Shown here piece after piece: positions 14,721 to 23,022 of a stretch of DNA of 45,678 nt. A program made the translations under genes and the position numbers. Source of the DNA: CAYRZF01 sp964428805 (GTDB lineage: Bacteria; Methylomirabilota; Methylomirabilia; Rokubacteriales; CSP1-6); NCBI GenBank assembly GCA_964428805.1, contig CAYRZF010000006.1, forward strand, positions 1-45,678, given 5' to 3'. A model generated the notes under the pieces. That model ran no database searches. It was given only the letters and a program-made list of their open reading frames with translations, and was not told where the DNA came from. Each line of letters opens with the position of its first letter. Positions within the stretch are counted from its first letter, which is position 1.

Positions 14721-16349
14721 ATGAGCCGACTGTCTGGCCTCGGGGAGCAACGGTTCGACGCCCTCGTGATCGGTGGTGGGATGGCCGGCGCGGGCGTGGC
14801 CCGGGATGTGGCCCTGCGTGGCGTCTCCGTGGTCCTCTTCGAGAAGGGCGACTTTGCCTCGGGGACCACGGGGCGTTCCTCCAAGCTCATCCACGGCGGG
14901 CTCCGGTATCTCGAGCTCTTCGACTTCGGGCTGGTGCGGGAGTCGCTCAGGGAACGGGAGACCCTCGGCCGGCTGGCCCCGCACCTGATCCGCCCGCTTC
15001 CCTTTCTGATCCCGATCTACCGCGGCTCGCGCCTCGGCCTCATCAAGGTCCGGATCGGTCTCACGCTCTACGATTGGCTCACGCCGGGGAAGACCACCGA
15101 CCGCTATCGCGTGATCCCGCCCGAGGCCGCGCTGGCGCTGGAGTCCGAAATCCGGGCCGAAGACCTCAAAGGGGCGGGGTTCTACTTCGACGACCTCCTG
15201 CTCTCTCCCGAGCGCCTGTGCCTGGAAAACGTTCTGTCCGCCTGCCGTCACGGGGCCCGAGCGTTCAACTATGTTGAGGTCGAGGAAGTCCTGACCGGCC
15301 CGAACGGAATCGAGGGGCTGCGCGTTCGGGACCTCCTGACCGATCAGGTCCACGCCGTGCGGGGGCGGGTTATCGTCAACGCGGCCGGCCCCTGGGTGGA
15401 TCGAATCCGCGGGCTCGCCGGTATCTCGGACCGGGGGCCGCAGGTCATCAGGACCACGAAGGGAATCCACTGTCTTCTGCCGCGGCTGACCGAGCACGCC
15501 GTGTACCTGGGGACGAAAGACGAGCGCATGGTCTTCGTGATCCCCTGGAGAGAGTTCTCCCTCGTGGGGACCACGGACACGGACTTCGCCGGCGATCCGG
15601 ATCGTCTGTGGGCCACGCGGGACGAAGTGACTTACCTGCTGGGGGAGGTGCGGCGGGTGCTTCCCGATCCCCGGCTGGCGGCGGCCAACGTGATGTACAC
15701 CTATGCGGGGGTCCGACCGCTAACCCACGAGGCGGGGAAGTCCCCATCCAGGGTCTCCCGCCAGCACCGAGTGTGGGCTGAGGGTCCCCAGGGGAGGTTC
15801 CTTACGATTACGGGGACGAAGTTGACCTGTTTCCGGAGCCTGGCCGAGACGGTGGCCGACCTCGTGATGGCCCGGCTGGGTCGCCGGGCGCGCTCGCGCA
15901 CAGCCGGTCTCACCCTGGACGGCGCCGACGAGAGGGTCCGTCGGCCTGTGGAGGTGCGGGCGTGGATGGACGTCTCAGACGAGATGGCGGCGACGGGGCT
16001 CCCACGCGAGACCCTGGAGAGGCTCGTCGAGACCTACGGGCGCAACTACGTGCGTGTGCTCGACCTTGCCCGAAAGCTCCCCGACGGCGACGCCCGGCTC
16101 TGTCCCCGAAACCCTGAGATCGTTGCGCAGCTGCATTATGCGGTCGCAGAGGAGCTCACGGTCTCGCTCGGAGACTTCCTGCTTCGTCGCACCGGCATCG
16201 GAACCAGCTCCTGCCAGGGACTCGACTGCGCCGAACGCATCACGTCCCGGATGGGAGACCTGATGGGGTGGAACTCCCGGCGGCGGGAGGCGGAACTGGC
16301 GGCGTATCACGACACTGTTGCGCGAAGCCGTCGGTTTCGGGATAGTTGA
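14721..16349 (+). CDS. glpD: Aerobic glycerol-3-phosphate dehydrogenase
   Basis: 542 residues, a full-length FAD-dependent enzyme that oxidises sn-glycerol 3-phosphate to dihydroxyacetone phosphate and passes electrons to the quinone pool at the inner membrane. The FAD-binding motif is DALVIGGGMAGAGVARD; SGTTGRSSKLIHGGLRYLE is the GlpD signature; NAAGPWVD and GTTDTDF follow, and the C-terminal DAO_C domain covers about 400-540. GAGG from the preceding palindromic repeat is 5 bases before the ATG. A glycerophosphodiesterase gene follows immediately. Confidence 0.95.
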   Translation: MSRLSGLGEQRFDALVIGGGMAGAGVARDVALRGVSVVLFEKGDFASGTTGRSSKLIHGGLRYLELFDFGLVRESLRERETLGRLAPHLIRPLPFLIPIYRGSRLGLIKVRIGLTLYDWLTPGKTTDRYRVIPPEAALALESEIRAEDLKGAGFYFDDLLLSPERLCLENVLSACRHGARAFNYVEVEEVLTGPNGIEGLRVRDLLTDQVHAVRGRVIVNAAGPWVDRIRGLAGISDRGPQVIRTTKGIHCLLPRLTEHAVYLGTKDERMVFVIPWREFSLVGTTDTDFAGDPDRLWATRDEVTYLLGEVRRVLPDPRLAAANVMYTYAGVRPLTHEAGKSPSRVSRQHRVWAEGPQGRFLTITGTKLTCFRSLAETVADLVMARLGRRARSRTAGLTLDGADERVRRPVEVRAWMDVSDEMAATGLPRETLERLVETYGRNYVRVLDLARKLPDGDARLCPRNPEIVAQLHYAVAEELTVSLGDFLLRRTGIGTSSCQGLDCAERITSRMGDLMGWNSRRREAELAAYHDTVARSRRFRDS

Positions 16350-16372
16350 GGCGCCCTGGGTCGAGGATGCCA

Positions 16373-17161
16373 ATGTCTGCCTTCGGTGCCCCCGGCGTCG
16401 CCCAATCAGGCCGGACCAGCCTGGCGGCTCACCGGGGTGGGGCGCTGCTCTGGCCCGAGAACAGCCTGCTGGCCTTCCGGAACGCCATCGCCCTCGGAGC
16501 CGACTTCCTGGAGTTCGATGTTCACCTCAGCAGGGAGGGAGAAGTGGTGGTGATCCACGATGCGACACTCCCGCGGACCACCACGGGGGTGGGCGCAGTG
16601 CAGGACCTGATGCTCGCCGAGCTCCGGGCGCTCTCCCTCAAGGACAAGGACGGGAAAGTCACGGAGGAGGTACTGCCGAGCCTGGAAGAGGTGGTGGCGC
16701 TCGCCGCGGCGACCCCGGTTGGGCTCCTCCTCGAGATAAAGGTGGATGCGCGCCGCGCGCGGTACCCGGGCATCGAGGAGAAGGTGTTTGCGATTCTCGA
16801 CCGGCACGGAGTGACCATGCGCGCCATCGTCATGTCGTTCGATCCCGAAACGGTTCGTCACGTCCGCCAGCTTCGTCCGGAAGTTCGAGCGGGCGCGCTC
16901 TACTCTCCCCGAACCCTGAGGCAGACGCGCTCGAGCGTCGGATCGGCGATCAACGAGCTGTGGAAATACGGAGGCCGCTTCGTGGGCCTCCAGCAATCGC
17001 TCGTGACTGCTGAGAGTCTGAAACTGGCGAGGGGGAAGGGCCTCCTCCTGGGGGCGTGGACCGTCAACGAGGCGGAGCCCATGCGCCGATTCATCGAGCT
17101 GGGGGTGGGGGTCCTGATCACGGATCGGCCGGACCTGGCCAAAGAGCTGCTCACAGGGTAG
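16373..17161 (+). CDS. Glycerophosphodiester phosphodiesterase
   Basis: 262 residues from ATG 16373, which has GAGG six bases upstream; an in-frame TTG at 16346 overlaps the glpD stop and would add 9 residues. GDPD TIM-barrel signatures: AAHRGGALLWPENSLLAF (catalytic His-Arg), DFLEFDVHLSREGEVVVIHD (Glu/Asp metal ligands and second His), LLEIKVD, and GAWTVNEAEPMRRF near the C-terminus. It would release glycerol 3-phosphate from glycerophosphodiesters and feed GlpD. No signal peptide is visible, so it is probably cytoplasmic (UgpQ-like). Confidence 0.93.
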   Translation: MSAFGAPGVAQSGRTSLAAHRGGALLWPENSLLAFRNAIALGADFLEFDVHLSREGEVVVIHDATLPRTTTGVGAVQDLMLAELRALSLKDKDGKVTEEVLPSLEEVVALAAATPVGLLLEIKVDARRARYPGIEEKVFAILDRHGVTMRAIVMSFDPETVRHVRQLRPEVRAGALYSPRTLRQTRSSVGSAINELWKYGGRFVGLQQSLVTAESLKLARGKGLLLGAWTVNEAEPMRRFIELGVGVLITDRPDLAKELLTG

Positions 17162-17257
17162 CGGGGACGCGCATGGGGGGGATGTTCGGCTAGTTTGTGC
17201 GAGACTGACAGTCGGGAGGGCCGAAGAATCCCTTTAGGATTAATGAGTTTCCGCCAC

Positions 17258-17286
17258 TTGTCTTTGGTGGTGAGGTGTGATAGTTT
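17258..17286 (+). promoter_or_regulatory. Weak candidate promoter of the ATP synthase F0 cluster
   Basis: TTGTCT (17258-17263), 17 bases, then TAGTTT (17281-17286); alternatively an extended -10 TGTGATAGT at 17276-17284. The ATG of atpZ is at 17297, so the leader would be only a few bases. Match quality is modest. Confidence 0.3.
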
Positions 17287-17296
17287 TCCTGTTCAC

Positions 17297-17524
17297 ATGG
17301 TAGAGCCGTCCCCCTGGCGGGGCCTCGGCGTTGTGGGCAGTGCCGGGATCACCTTGGTAGTGGCGACGGCTGGCGGGGCCGTTCTTGGATATTTCCTGGA
17401 CCGTTGGCTTGGAAGCTCGCCGTGGCTTACCCTGATCGGGCTCGGCCTCGGAATTGTCGTGGGGTTCAGAGAGCTCATTCGAACGATCAAGGCCGCGGAG
17501 CGTGAGGAGCGGAATGGACCGTGA
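17297..17524 (+). CDS. atpZ: AtpZ/AtpI family protein
   Basis: 75 residues from ATG 17297 with two transmembrane helices: GSAGITLVVATAGGAVLGYFLD and PWLTLIGLGLGIVVGFRELI, ending in a charged tail. This hairpin with GYxLDRWLGSSPW is typical of the small AtpZ (Gene 1) proteins at the head of F0 operons, thought to help c-ring assembly or Mg/Ca handling with AtpI. An upstream extension to 17195 is possible but lacks a convincing start. It overlaps the next gene by 11 bases. Confidence 0.8.
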   Translation: MVEPSPWRGLGVVGSAGITLVVATAGGAVLGYFLDRWLGSSPWLTLIGLGLGIVVGFRELIRTIKAAEREERNGP

Positions 17525-17882
17525 CCTGGTAGGGCGCGTGACGGGCGCTGGCGCGCTGGCGCTCATCCCGATCGCGGGAGCCGCCTTCTATCTCGCCGAC
17601 GTTCCAGGGCTCCTCGGCGTGCTCGCGGGAGGTGGTCTGGCGCTCGGGAACTTCGGCTGGTTGAGCACGGGGAGCCGACGAGCGCTCGCGCTCTTCAGCG
17701 CCCGACGCGTTCATCCGCTGTGGCTCCTGAGTCTCGGGCTTCGGCACCTGGTCCTGTTCGCGGCGCTCGGGATTCTCCTCTGGAGCGGGCACGTCCACCC
17801 TCTGGGGGTGCTCGTCGGCCTCTCGGTGCTCCCGCCGGTCCTCATCGCCCAGGGGCTTCGCGCGGTCGCGCGAAATCCGTAA
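17514..17882 (+). CDS. atpI: ATP synthase subunit I (AtpI-like)
   Basis: 122 residues with four hydrophobic helices, located between atpZ and atpB. This is the usual place and size for the poorly conserved AtpI protein (PF03899 type), which assists c-ring assembly. ATG 17514 has GAGGAG a few bases upstream (inside atpZ) and starts before the atpZ stop. Sequence similarity alone would be weak; the call leans on gene order and topology. Confidence 0.7.
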   Translation: MDRDLVGRVTGAGALALIPIAGAAFYLADVPGLLGVLAGGGLALGNFGWLSTGSRRALALFSARRVHPLWLLSLGLRHLVLFAALGILLWSGHVHPLGVLVGLSVLPPVLIAQGLRAVARNP

Positions 17883-17886
17883 GCCG

Positions 17887-18633
17887 ATGGAAGCGATCGA
17901 GCATCCGCCGCTCTTCGCGGTCCCCGGAATCCCGAACCATCTCACTTACACCTGGATCGCGATGGCCATCCTCATCACGATCAGCCTCCTCGCCTCCCGT
18001 CACCTCCAGCTCGTCCCGACAGGGCTCCAGAACTTCATGGAGGTCGTGCTGGAGCAGTTCCTGACGCTCCTGGATGACGTGGTCGGCCCCGAGGGCCGGC
18101 GGTACCTCCCCCTCATCGCGACGCTGGGCCTGTTCATCCTCACCTCCAATCTGCTGGGGCTCGTGCCTGGGCTCATCGCGCCCACCTCGAACCTCAACAC
18201 CACGGCCGCGTGCGCGCTGATCGTCTTTTTCACCTACCATTGGATCGGGATCCGGAAACAGGGACTCGGACGGTACCTCAGGCACCTCTGCGGCCCAGTC
18301 TGGTGGCTGGCGCCGCTCATGTTCATCGTGGAAATTTTCAGCCACCTGGCGCGACCGCTCTCGCTCGCGCTCCGGCTCTTCGGCAACATGACCGGCGGCC
18401 ACATCCTGCTTGCGGTCATCTTTACCCTCACGCTCGGGATGGCGGGGTGGGTCGCGTCGGGAACACTTCCGGGCCTGCTGATCGGCCTGCCCGGGAGCGT
18501 TCTGCTGATCGTGTTCACCACGGGCTTCCTGCTCCCGCTCAAGATTCTGGTGGCCTTTCTGCAGGCCTTCATCTTCTGCATGCTCTCGATGCTGTACATC
18601 GCCGGGGCCGTCGAGGAGGCTGAGCACCATTGA
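17887..18633 (+). CDS. atpB: F0F1 ATP synthase subunit a
   Basis: 248 residues. Membrane subunit a, forming the ion half-channels against the c-ring. The invariant Arg is in LARPLSLALRLFGNMTGGH, and the last helices (LKILVAFLQAFIFCMLSMLYI) contain the conserved Gln. Length and about six helices are normal. It starts 4 bases after atpI and is followed by atpE. The F1 genes and atpF are not in this window. Confidence 0.96.
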   Translation: MEAIEHPPLFAVPGIPNHLTYTWIAMAILITISLLASRHLQLVPTGLQNFMEVVLEQFLTLLDDVVGPEGRRYLPLIATLGLFILTSNLLGLVPGLIAPTSNLNTTAACALIVFFTYHWIGIRKQGLGRYLRHLCGPVWWLAPLMFIVEIFSHLARPLSLALRLFGNMTGGHILLAVIFTLTLGMAGWVASGTLPGLLIGLPGSVLLIVFTTGFLLPLKILVAFLQAFIFCMLSMLYIAGAVEEAEHH

Positions 18634-18682
18634 GCCAATCATGCATCTCGGGGCTGTGAAGCGACGAAAAGGAGGACATATC

Positions 18683-19015
18683 GTGCGACGCGTTTTCGTT
18701 CTCACGCTACTGGCTGTCCAGGCAGTGTTCGTGTTGCCGAGCGGGGTGTGGGCCGCCGAGGCCGGAGCGCCGGGAGGTTGGATCGGTCCCTTTGCGGTGA
18801 TCGCGGCAGGGATCGGGATGGCGATCGCCTCCGGCCTGTGTGCGCTCGGGCAGGGACGGGCCACCGCGAGCGCGGTGGACGCCATGGCGCGCCAGCCGGG
18901 CGCCGCAGGGCGGATCCAGACGGCCATGATCATCGGCTTAGCCCTGATTGAGTCCCTGGCCCTGTACGTCTTCGTCATCGCCGCGATCCTGCTCTTCGTG
19001 CAGCCGGTGAAGTAG
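18683..19015 (+). CDS. atpE: F0F1 ATP synthase subunit c
   Basis: 110 residues from GTG 18683, preceded by AGGAGG at good spacing; an upstream ATG (18641) lacks one. The first 25 or so residues look like a signal peptide, an extension found in some c subunits. Two helices follow around the ARQPGAAGRIQ loop. The ion-binding carboxylate is Glu90 (ALIESLALY). Gln57 in LGQGRA, Ser91 and Tyr95 align with Na+-site residues Gln32, Ser66 and Tyr70 of Ilyobacter tartaricus, but the Thr67 equivalent is Leu, so ion specificity is uncertain. Confidence 0.93.
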   Translation: MRRVFVLTLLAVQAVFVLPSGVWAAEAGAPGGWIGPFAVIAAGIGMAIASGLCALGQGRATASAVDAMARQPGAAGRIQTAMIIGLALIESLALYVFVIAAILLFVQPVK

Positions 19016-19022
19016 GTTCGCT

Positions 19023-19065
19023 GCGGGGGTGGGCCCCCGAAGGGGAGGGGGCCAGGCGCCCCCGC
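19023..19065. terminator. Strong G/C hairpin between atpE and rex
   Basis: Nested stems: GCGGGGG (19023-19029) pairs with CCCCCGC (19059-19065), and GGCCCCC (19032-19038) pairs with GGGGGCC (19047-19053). There is no U-run after it, so a rho-independent terminator is not certain; it may be an mRNA-stabilising or REP-like element. Confidence 0.45.
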
Positions 19066-19079
19066 CTGAAACGGTGGGT

Positions 19080-19730
19080 ATGAGACCTCGGTCGAGCTTC
19101 AAGATGCCCAAGATCCCCGAGATGACGATTCGTCGTCTCTCGGTGTACACGCGCTGTCTGCTCCAACTGGAGGAGGACGGGGTCAAGACCATCTCCTCCG
19201 AGGAACTGGCGGAGCGCTTCAATCTCAACTCCGCGCAGGTGCGGAAGGACCTCGCCTACTTCGGCGAGTTCGGCGTGCGTGGCACCGGGTATTACGTGTC
19301 TGGGCTGAAGGCCGAGTTGCAGAAGATCCTGGGACTCGATCGCGAGTGGCAAGTGGCGCTGGTCGGGTTCGGAAACCTCGGGTCGGCTCTCTTCAACTAC
19401 AAAGGGTTCATGCGCCAGGGGTTCCGGATCTCGGTGATCTTCGATGACGATCCGCAGAAAGCCGGGCGGACCGTGGAGAGCGTTCCGATCCTCCCTCTGC
19501 GGGAGCTCGTTCACGAGGCCAAAGGGCGGAGCTTCCAGATCGGGATCGTGGCCGTGCCGGCGGAGGCTGCGCAGACCGTCGCGGATCAGCTCGTCGCGGC
19601 GGGCATCAAGGCCATCCTGAACTTTGCCCCGGCCCGACTCAAGGTGCCGAAGGACGTGCGCCTGCAAGTCGTGGACCTCTCGATCGAGCTGGAGACGCTC
19701 TCCTTTTATCTTGCTCAAGTGACCCGCTGA
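19080..19730 (+). CDS. rex: Redox-sensing transcriptional repressor Rex
   Basis: 216 residues from ATG 19080. The N-terminal winged helix contains TISSEELAERFNLNSAQVRKDLAYFGEFGVRGTGY (recognition helix around QVRKDL). The C-terminal Rossmann domain carries VGFGNLGSAL for NAD(H) binding. Rex represses fermentative and respiratory genes when NAD+/NADH is high and is released by NADH. It sits between F0 ATP synthase genes and mfd; no Rex-operator-like palindrome was noticed in the window. Confidence 0.95.
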   Translation: MRPRSSFKMPKIPEMTIRRLSVYTRCLLQLEEDGVKTISSEELAERFNLNSAQVRKDLAYFGEFGVRGTGYYVSGLKAELQKILGLDREWQVALVGFGNLGSALFNYKGFMRQGFRISVIFDDDPQKAGRTVESVPILPLRELVHEAKGRSFQIGIVAVPAEAAQTVADQLVAAGIKAILNFAPARLKVPKDVRLQVVDLSIELETLSFYLAQVTR

Positions 19731-19740
19731 TCCGGACCGT

Positions 19741-22700
19741 TTGACGCCTCCTCTTTCCGATGGTATTGGATTCATGTCGTTCATGATCGTGCCGGTCCAA
19801 CCCTTCCTGCTCACCCAGTGGGCCCCGTTTCAGGCGCTCTCGGGGGCCTTCGCCAAGGGAGATCCCCGCCTTTCCGTGGACGGCCTCTGGGGGTCGTCGC
19901 GCGCCATGGTTGTGTCGGCGCTCCTTCGGGAAGTCAACCGTCCCGCCCTGGTCCTGGTCCCGGACCTGCCCGCGCTCCACCGGATGTGCCAGGATCTCCG
20001 GTTCTTCGAGGCCACCCTGCCGGGTTCGCCTCGGCGCGCTCAGGAATTTCCTCCGAGCCAGCCGACATTCTGGCGCGGGGGGCGACAGCGTGAGACTGAG
20101 GGTGAGCGCGCGTGGGTCTGCCACCGCCTGCGGCGCGGAGAGCCGCTCACAGTGGTCACGACCCCGGCGGCTCTGGCCTCCCCCTTGCTGCCTCCCGAGG
20201 AATTCGGCCGCCTCGCGTTCGCCCTCAACGTGGGACAGGAGCTGGCGCGAGATGGCCTCCTGGAGCGGCTGGCGACCTCGGGGTATGAGCGGGCGGAAAC
20301 GGTCGTGGAGGTCGGGCAGTGGAGCCGACGCGGCGGGATCGTGGACATCTTCTCACCCGTACGGGAGCGACCGGTTCGCGTCGAATTCTTCGGTGATGAG
20401 ATCGAATCACTCCGTCTCTTCGATCCCACCTCCCAGCGAACGGTCGAAACGATCCAGTCCTTCGAGGTCCTCCCGCTGACGCTCGGGGGAGAGGCGGGCG
20501 CCGCGCTCCTCTCCTATTTCCCGGCGGAGGCCCCGGTGATCCTGGATGGTTCGGCTCTCCTGGAAGCCCCGCCGGACGATGCGCCGTCGCCGATTCCGCT
20601 CGGTGAGCTGTTGAAGGGGCGCCAGCGGATTGAGCTCGGGCTCCTGGCGGCGACGCCGCCCGGTCCGGAGTCCGGGCGCTTCACTCTGGAGACGCGATCG
20701 GTGGGGAGTTTTCGGGGACAGTTCCGCCAGCTGGCCGGCGAGCTTGGCCGGTGGTTGGCCGAAGGGTTCAGGGTCCGCCTCATCTGCCAGGACGAGGCTC
20801 AGGCCCGCCGCCTGAAGCAGATCCTCTTCGAGCACGGGTTCGAGGCGCTCGAAGGCGCGTCGCTCGCGGGACCGGAGGGGCTTGGGATCCTCGCCGGCGA
20901 GTGCGCCCAGGGGTTCTCCATTCCCGCACTCGGGATCGTCATCCTGACGGAGGAGGAGCTCTTCGGCGCCCGGCGGCGGACCCTGCGCCGGCCGCGCTAC
21001 CAGCGCGGGGCCGCCCTCACCGCCTTCACCGACCTTGTCGCGGGCGACCTCGTCGTCCACGAGGAGCACGGGATCGGCCGCTACCTGGGTCTGAAAACGC
21101 TGTCCGTGGATGGGCGACAGGGGGATTTTCTCCTCCTGGAGTATGCCGAGGGGAACCGTCTCTACCTCCCCGTGGAGCGGTTGGGCGTGATCTCCAAGTA
21201 CCTGGGGAGCGATGGCGCTGGGGTGAGCCTCGACCGGTTGGGCGGCAGCTCCTGGCAACGGGTCAAGGAATCGGTGCGCGCGGCGCTCCGCCAGATGGCG
21301 GAGGAGCTCCTCCAACTCTACGCGGCCCGCTCGGTCCTGGAGGGGCACGCCTTCGGGGAGGATACCCCCTGGCAGCGGGAGTTCGATGCGGCGTTTCGCT
21401 TCGAGGAGACCCCCGATCAGCTTCGCGCCATCGAGGAGGTCAAAGCCGACATGGAGCGACCTCGCCCCATGGACCGGCTGGTGGCCGGGGACGTGGGGTA
21501 CGGCAAGACCGAAGTCGCTCTCCGGGCTGCCTTCAAGACCGCGATGGATGGCAAGCAAGTAGCCCTCCTGGTGCCCACCACCATCCTGGCCCAGCAGCAC
21601 TGGGGGACCTTCGCGGAGCGCTTTGCGCCGTTCCCCGTCCGGGTGGAACTGCTGTCGCGCTTTCGATCACCCAGGGAGCAGAAAGCGGTGGTGGGCGGGC
21701 TTCGCCAAGGCACGGTGGATGTGGTGATCGGAACCCATCGTCTCCTCTCGAGGGACGTGGCCTTCCGGGACCTGGGGCTTCTCATCGTGGATGAAGAGCA
21801 CCGCTTCGGGGTGGCGCACAAGGAGCGGATCAAGCAGCTTCGAAAATCGGTGGACGTTCTCACCCTGACGGCGACCCCCATCCCGCGCACGCTCTACATG
21901 TCCCTGTCGGGGGTTCGGGATCTCTCGATCATCGAGACGCCCCCCCCGGAACGCCTCCCTGTGGAAACCGTCGTCGCCCCTTTCAGCCGAACGCTGATCC
22001 GGGAAGCCATCGAGCAGGAGGTGGCCCGCGGCGGCCAGGTCTTCTTCGTCCACAACCGGATCCAGTCACTCGCGTCTATGACGGCGTTCGTTCAGCGGTT
22101 GGTGCCGCGGGCCCGTGTGGTGATGGCCCACGGCCAGATGCGGGAAAAGGCCCTGGAGGGGGCCATGCTGCGATTCGTGGGCGGTCAGGCCGACGTCCTC
22201 GTCTCCACGGCCATCGTCGAGTCGGGCCTCGATATTCCCGCCTCGAACACCATCGTTGTGAACCGGGCGGATCGCTTCGGCCTCGCCCAGCTCTACCAGC
22301 TGCGCGGGCGCGTGGGGCGGGAGCGCCAGCAAGCGTACGCCTACCTGTTGATCCCTGCCGACGGCCGGATCGACGAGACGGCGCAGAAGCGCCTGCGGGT
22401 CATCCAGGAGCTCACCGAGCTGGGCTCCGGCTTGAGGCTGGCGCTTCGGGATCTGGAGATCCGGGGGTCGGGGAATCTGCTGGGCGCCGAGCAGCACGGC
22501 CACATCGCGGCGGTCGGCTTCGATCTGTATTCGAAGCTACTGGCCGAGGCCGTGAGAGAATTGAGGGGAGCTCCTGCGGAGGAGGCTCCGGAGCCGGTGG
22601 TGACCGTGGAGGTCGAAGCACTGCTGCCCGAGACCTACGTGCCCGAGGTGAGCCAGCGGCTGGCCCTCTACAAGCGGCTCGCCGGGATCACGCGCGCTGA

Positions 22701-23022
22701 GGAGATCGCGGATGCCCGCTCGGAGTTGCGGGACCGCTTCGGTCCGCTCCCCCCTCCGGCCGCCCGGCTCCTGGAGGTCGTGGAGATCCGGACCGCGGCG
22801 CGTGCGCTGGGCATCGAGCGGGTGGAGGCGGTGGGGAGCCGGGTCCTTCTGACCTTCTCGCCGGCGACGCCGGTTTCCCCCGAGGGGCTGCTCCGTGCTA
22901 TCCGCGCCGAGCCCGGACGGCTCCGCTTAAAGAAAGAGTTCGTCGTCGAGGCCACGCTCCCCGAGGGGCCGTGGCCGGTGGTTCGGCAGGCCCTGGAGAC
23001 GCTTCTGGAAACGTTTCGATGA
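19741..23022 (+). CDS. mfd: Transcription-repair coupling factor
   Basis: 1093 residues from TTG 19741; ATG 19774 is an equally possible start. A UvrB-like N-terminal domain, then the RNA polymerase interaction domain around 21030-21200 (GDLVVHEEHGIGRYLGL). The helicase core has Walker A GDVGYGKTEVALRAAF (about residue 583), DEEHRFGV (about 684), TLTATPIPRTLYMSL and the QLRGRVGRE motif VI. The TRCF domain is C-terminal. Mfd removes stalled RNA polymerase and recruits UvrA. It is slightly shorter than E. coli Mfd. It overlaps the SurA-like start by 4 bases. Confidence 0.97.
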   Translation: MTPPLSDGIGFMSFMIVPVQPFLLTQWAPFQALSGAFAKGDPRLSVDGLWGSSRAMVVSALLREVNRPALVLVPDLPALHRMCQDLRFFEATLPGSPRRAQEFPPSQPTFWRGGRQRETEGERAWVCHRLRRGEPLTVVTTPAALASPLLPPEEFGRLAFALNVGQELARDGLLERLATSGYERAETVVEVGQWSRRGGIVDIFSPVRERPVRVEFFGDEIESLRLFDPTSQRTVETIQSFEVLPLTLGGEAGAALLSYFPAEAPVILDGSALLEAPPDDAPSPIPLGELLKGRQRIELGLLAATPPGPESGRFTLETRSVGSFRGQFRQLAGELGRWLAEGFRVRLICQDEAQARRLKQILFEHGFEALEGASLAGPEGLGILAGECAQGFSIPALGIVILTEEELFGARRRTLRRPRYQRGAALTAFTDLVAGDLVVHEEHGIGRYLGLKTLSVDGRQGDFLLLEYAEGNRLYLPVERLGVISKYLGSDGAGVSLDRLGGSSWQRVKESVRAALRQMAEELLQLYAARSVLEGHAFGEDTPWQREFDAAFRFEETPDQLRAIEEVKADMERPRPMDRLVAGDVGYGKTEVALRAAFKTAMDGKQVALLVPTTILAQQHWGTFAERFAPFPVRVELLSRFRSPREQKAVVGGLRQGTVDVVIGTHRLLSRDVAFRDLGLLIVDEEHRFGVAHKERIKQLRKSVDVLTLTATPIPRTLYMSLSGVRDLSIIETPPPERLPVETVVAPFSRTLIREAIEQEVARGGQVFFVHNRIQSLASMTAFVQRLVPRARVVMAHGQMREKALEGAMLRFVGGQADVLVSTAIVESGLDIPASNTIVVNRADRFGLAQLYQLRGRVGRERQQAYAYLLIPADGRIDETAQKRLRVIQELTELGSGLRLALRDLEIRGSGNLLGAEQHGHIAAVGFDLYSKLLAEAVRELRGAPAEEAPEPVVTVEVEALLPETYVPEVSQRLALYKRLAGITRAEEIADARSELRDRFGPLPPPAARLLEVVEIRTAARALGIERVEAVGSRVLLTFSPATPVSPEGLLRAIRAEPGRLRLKKEFVVEATLPEGPWPVVRQALETLLETFR

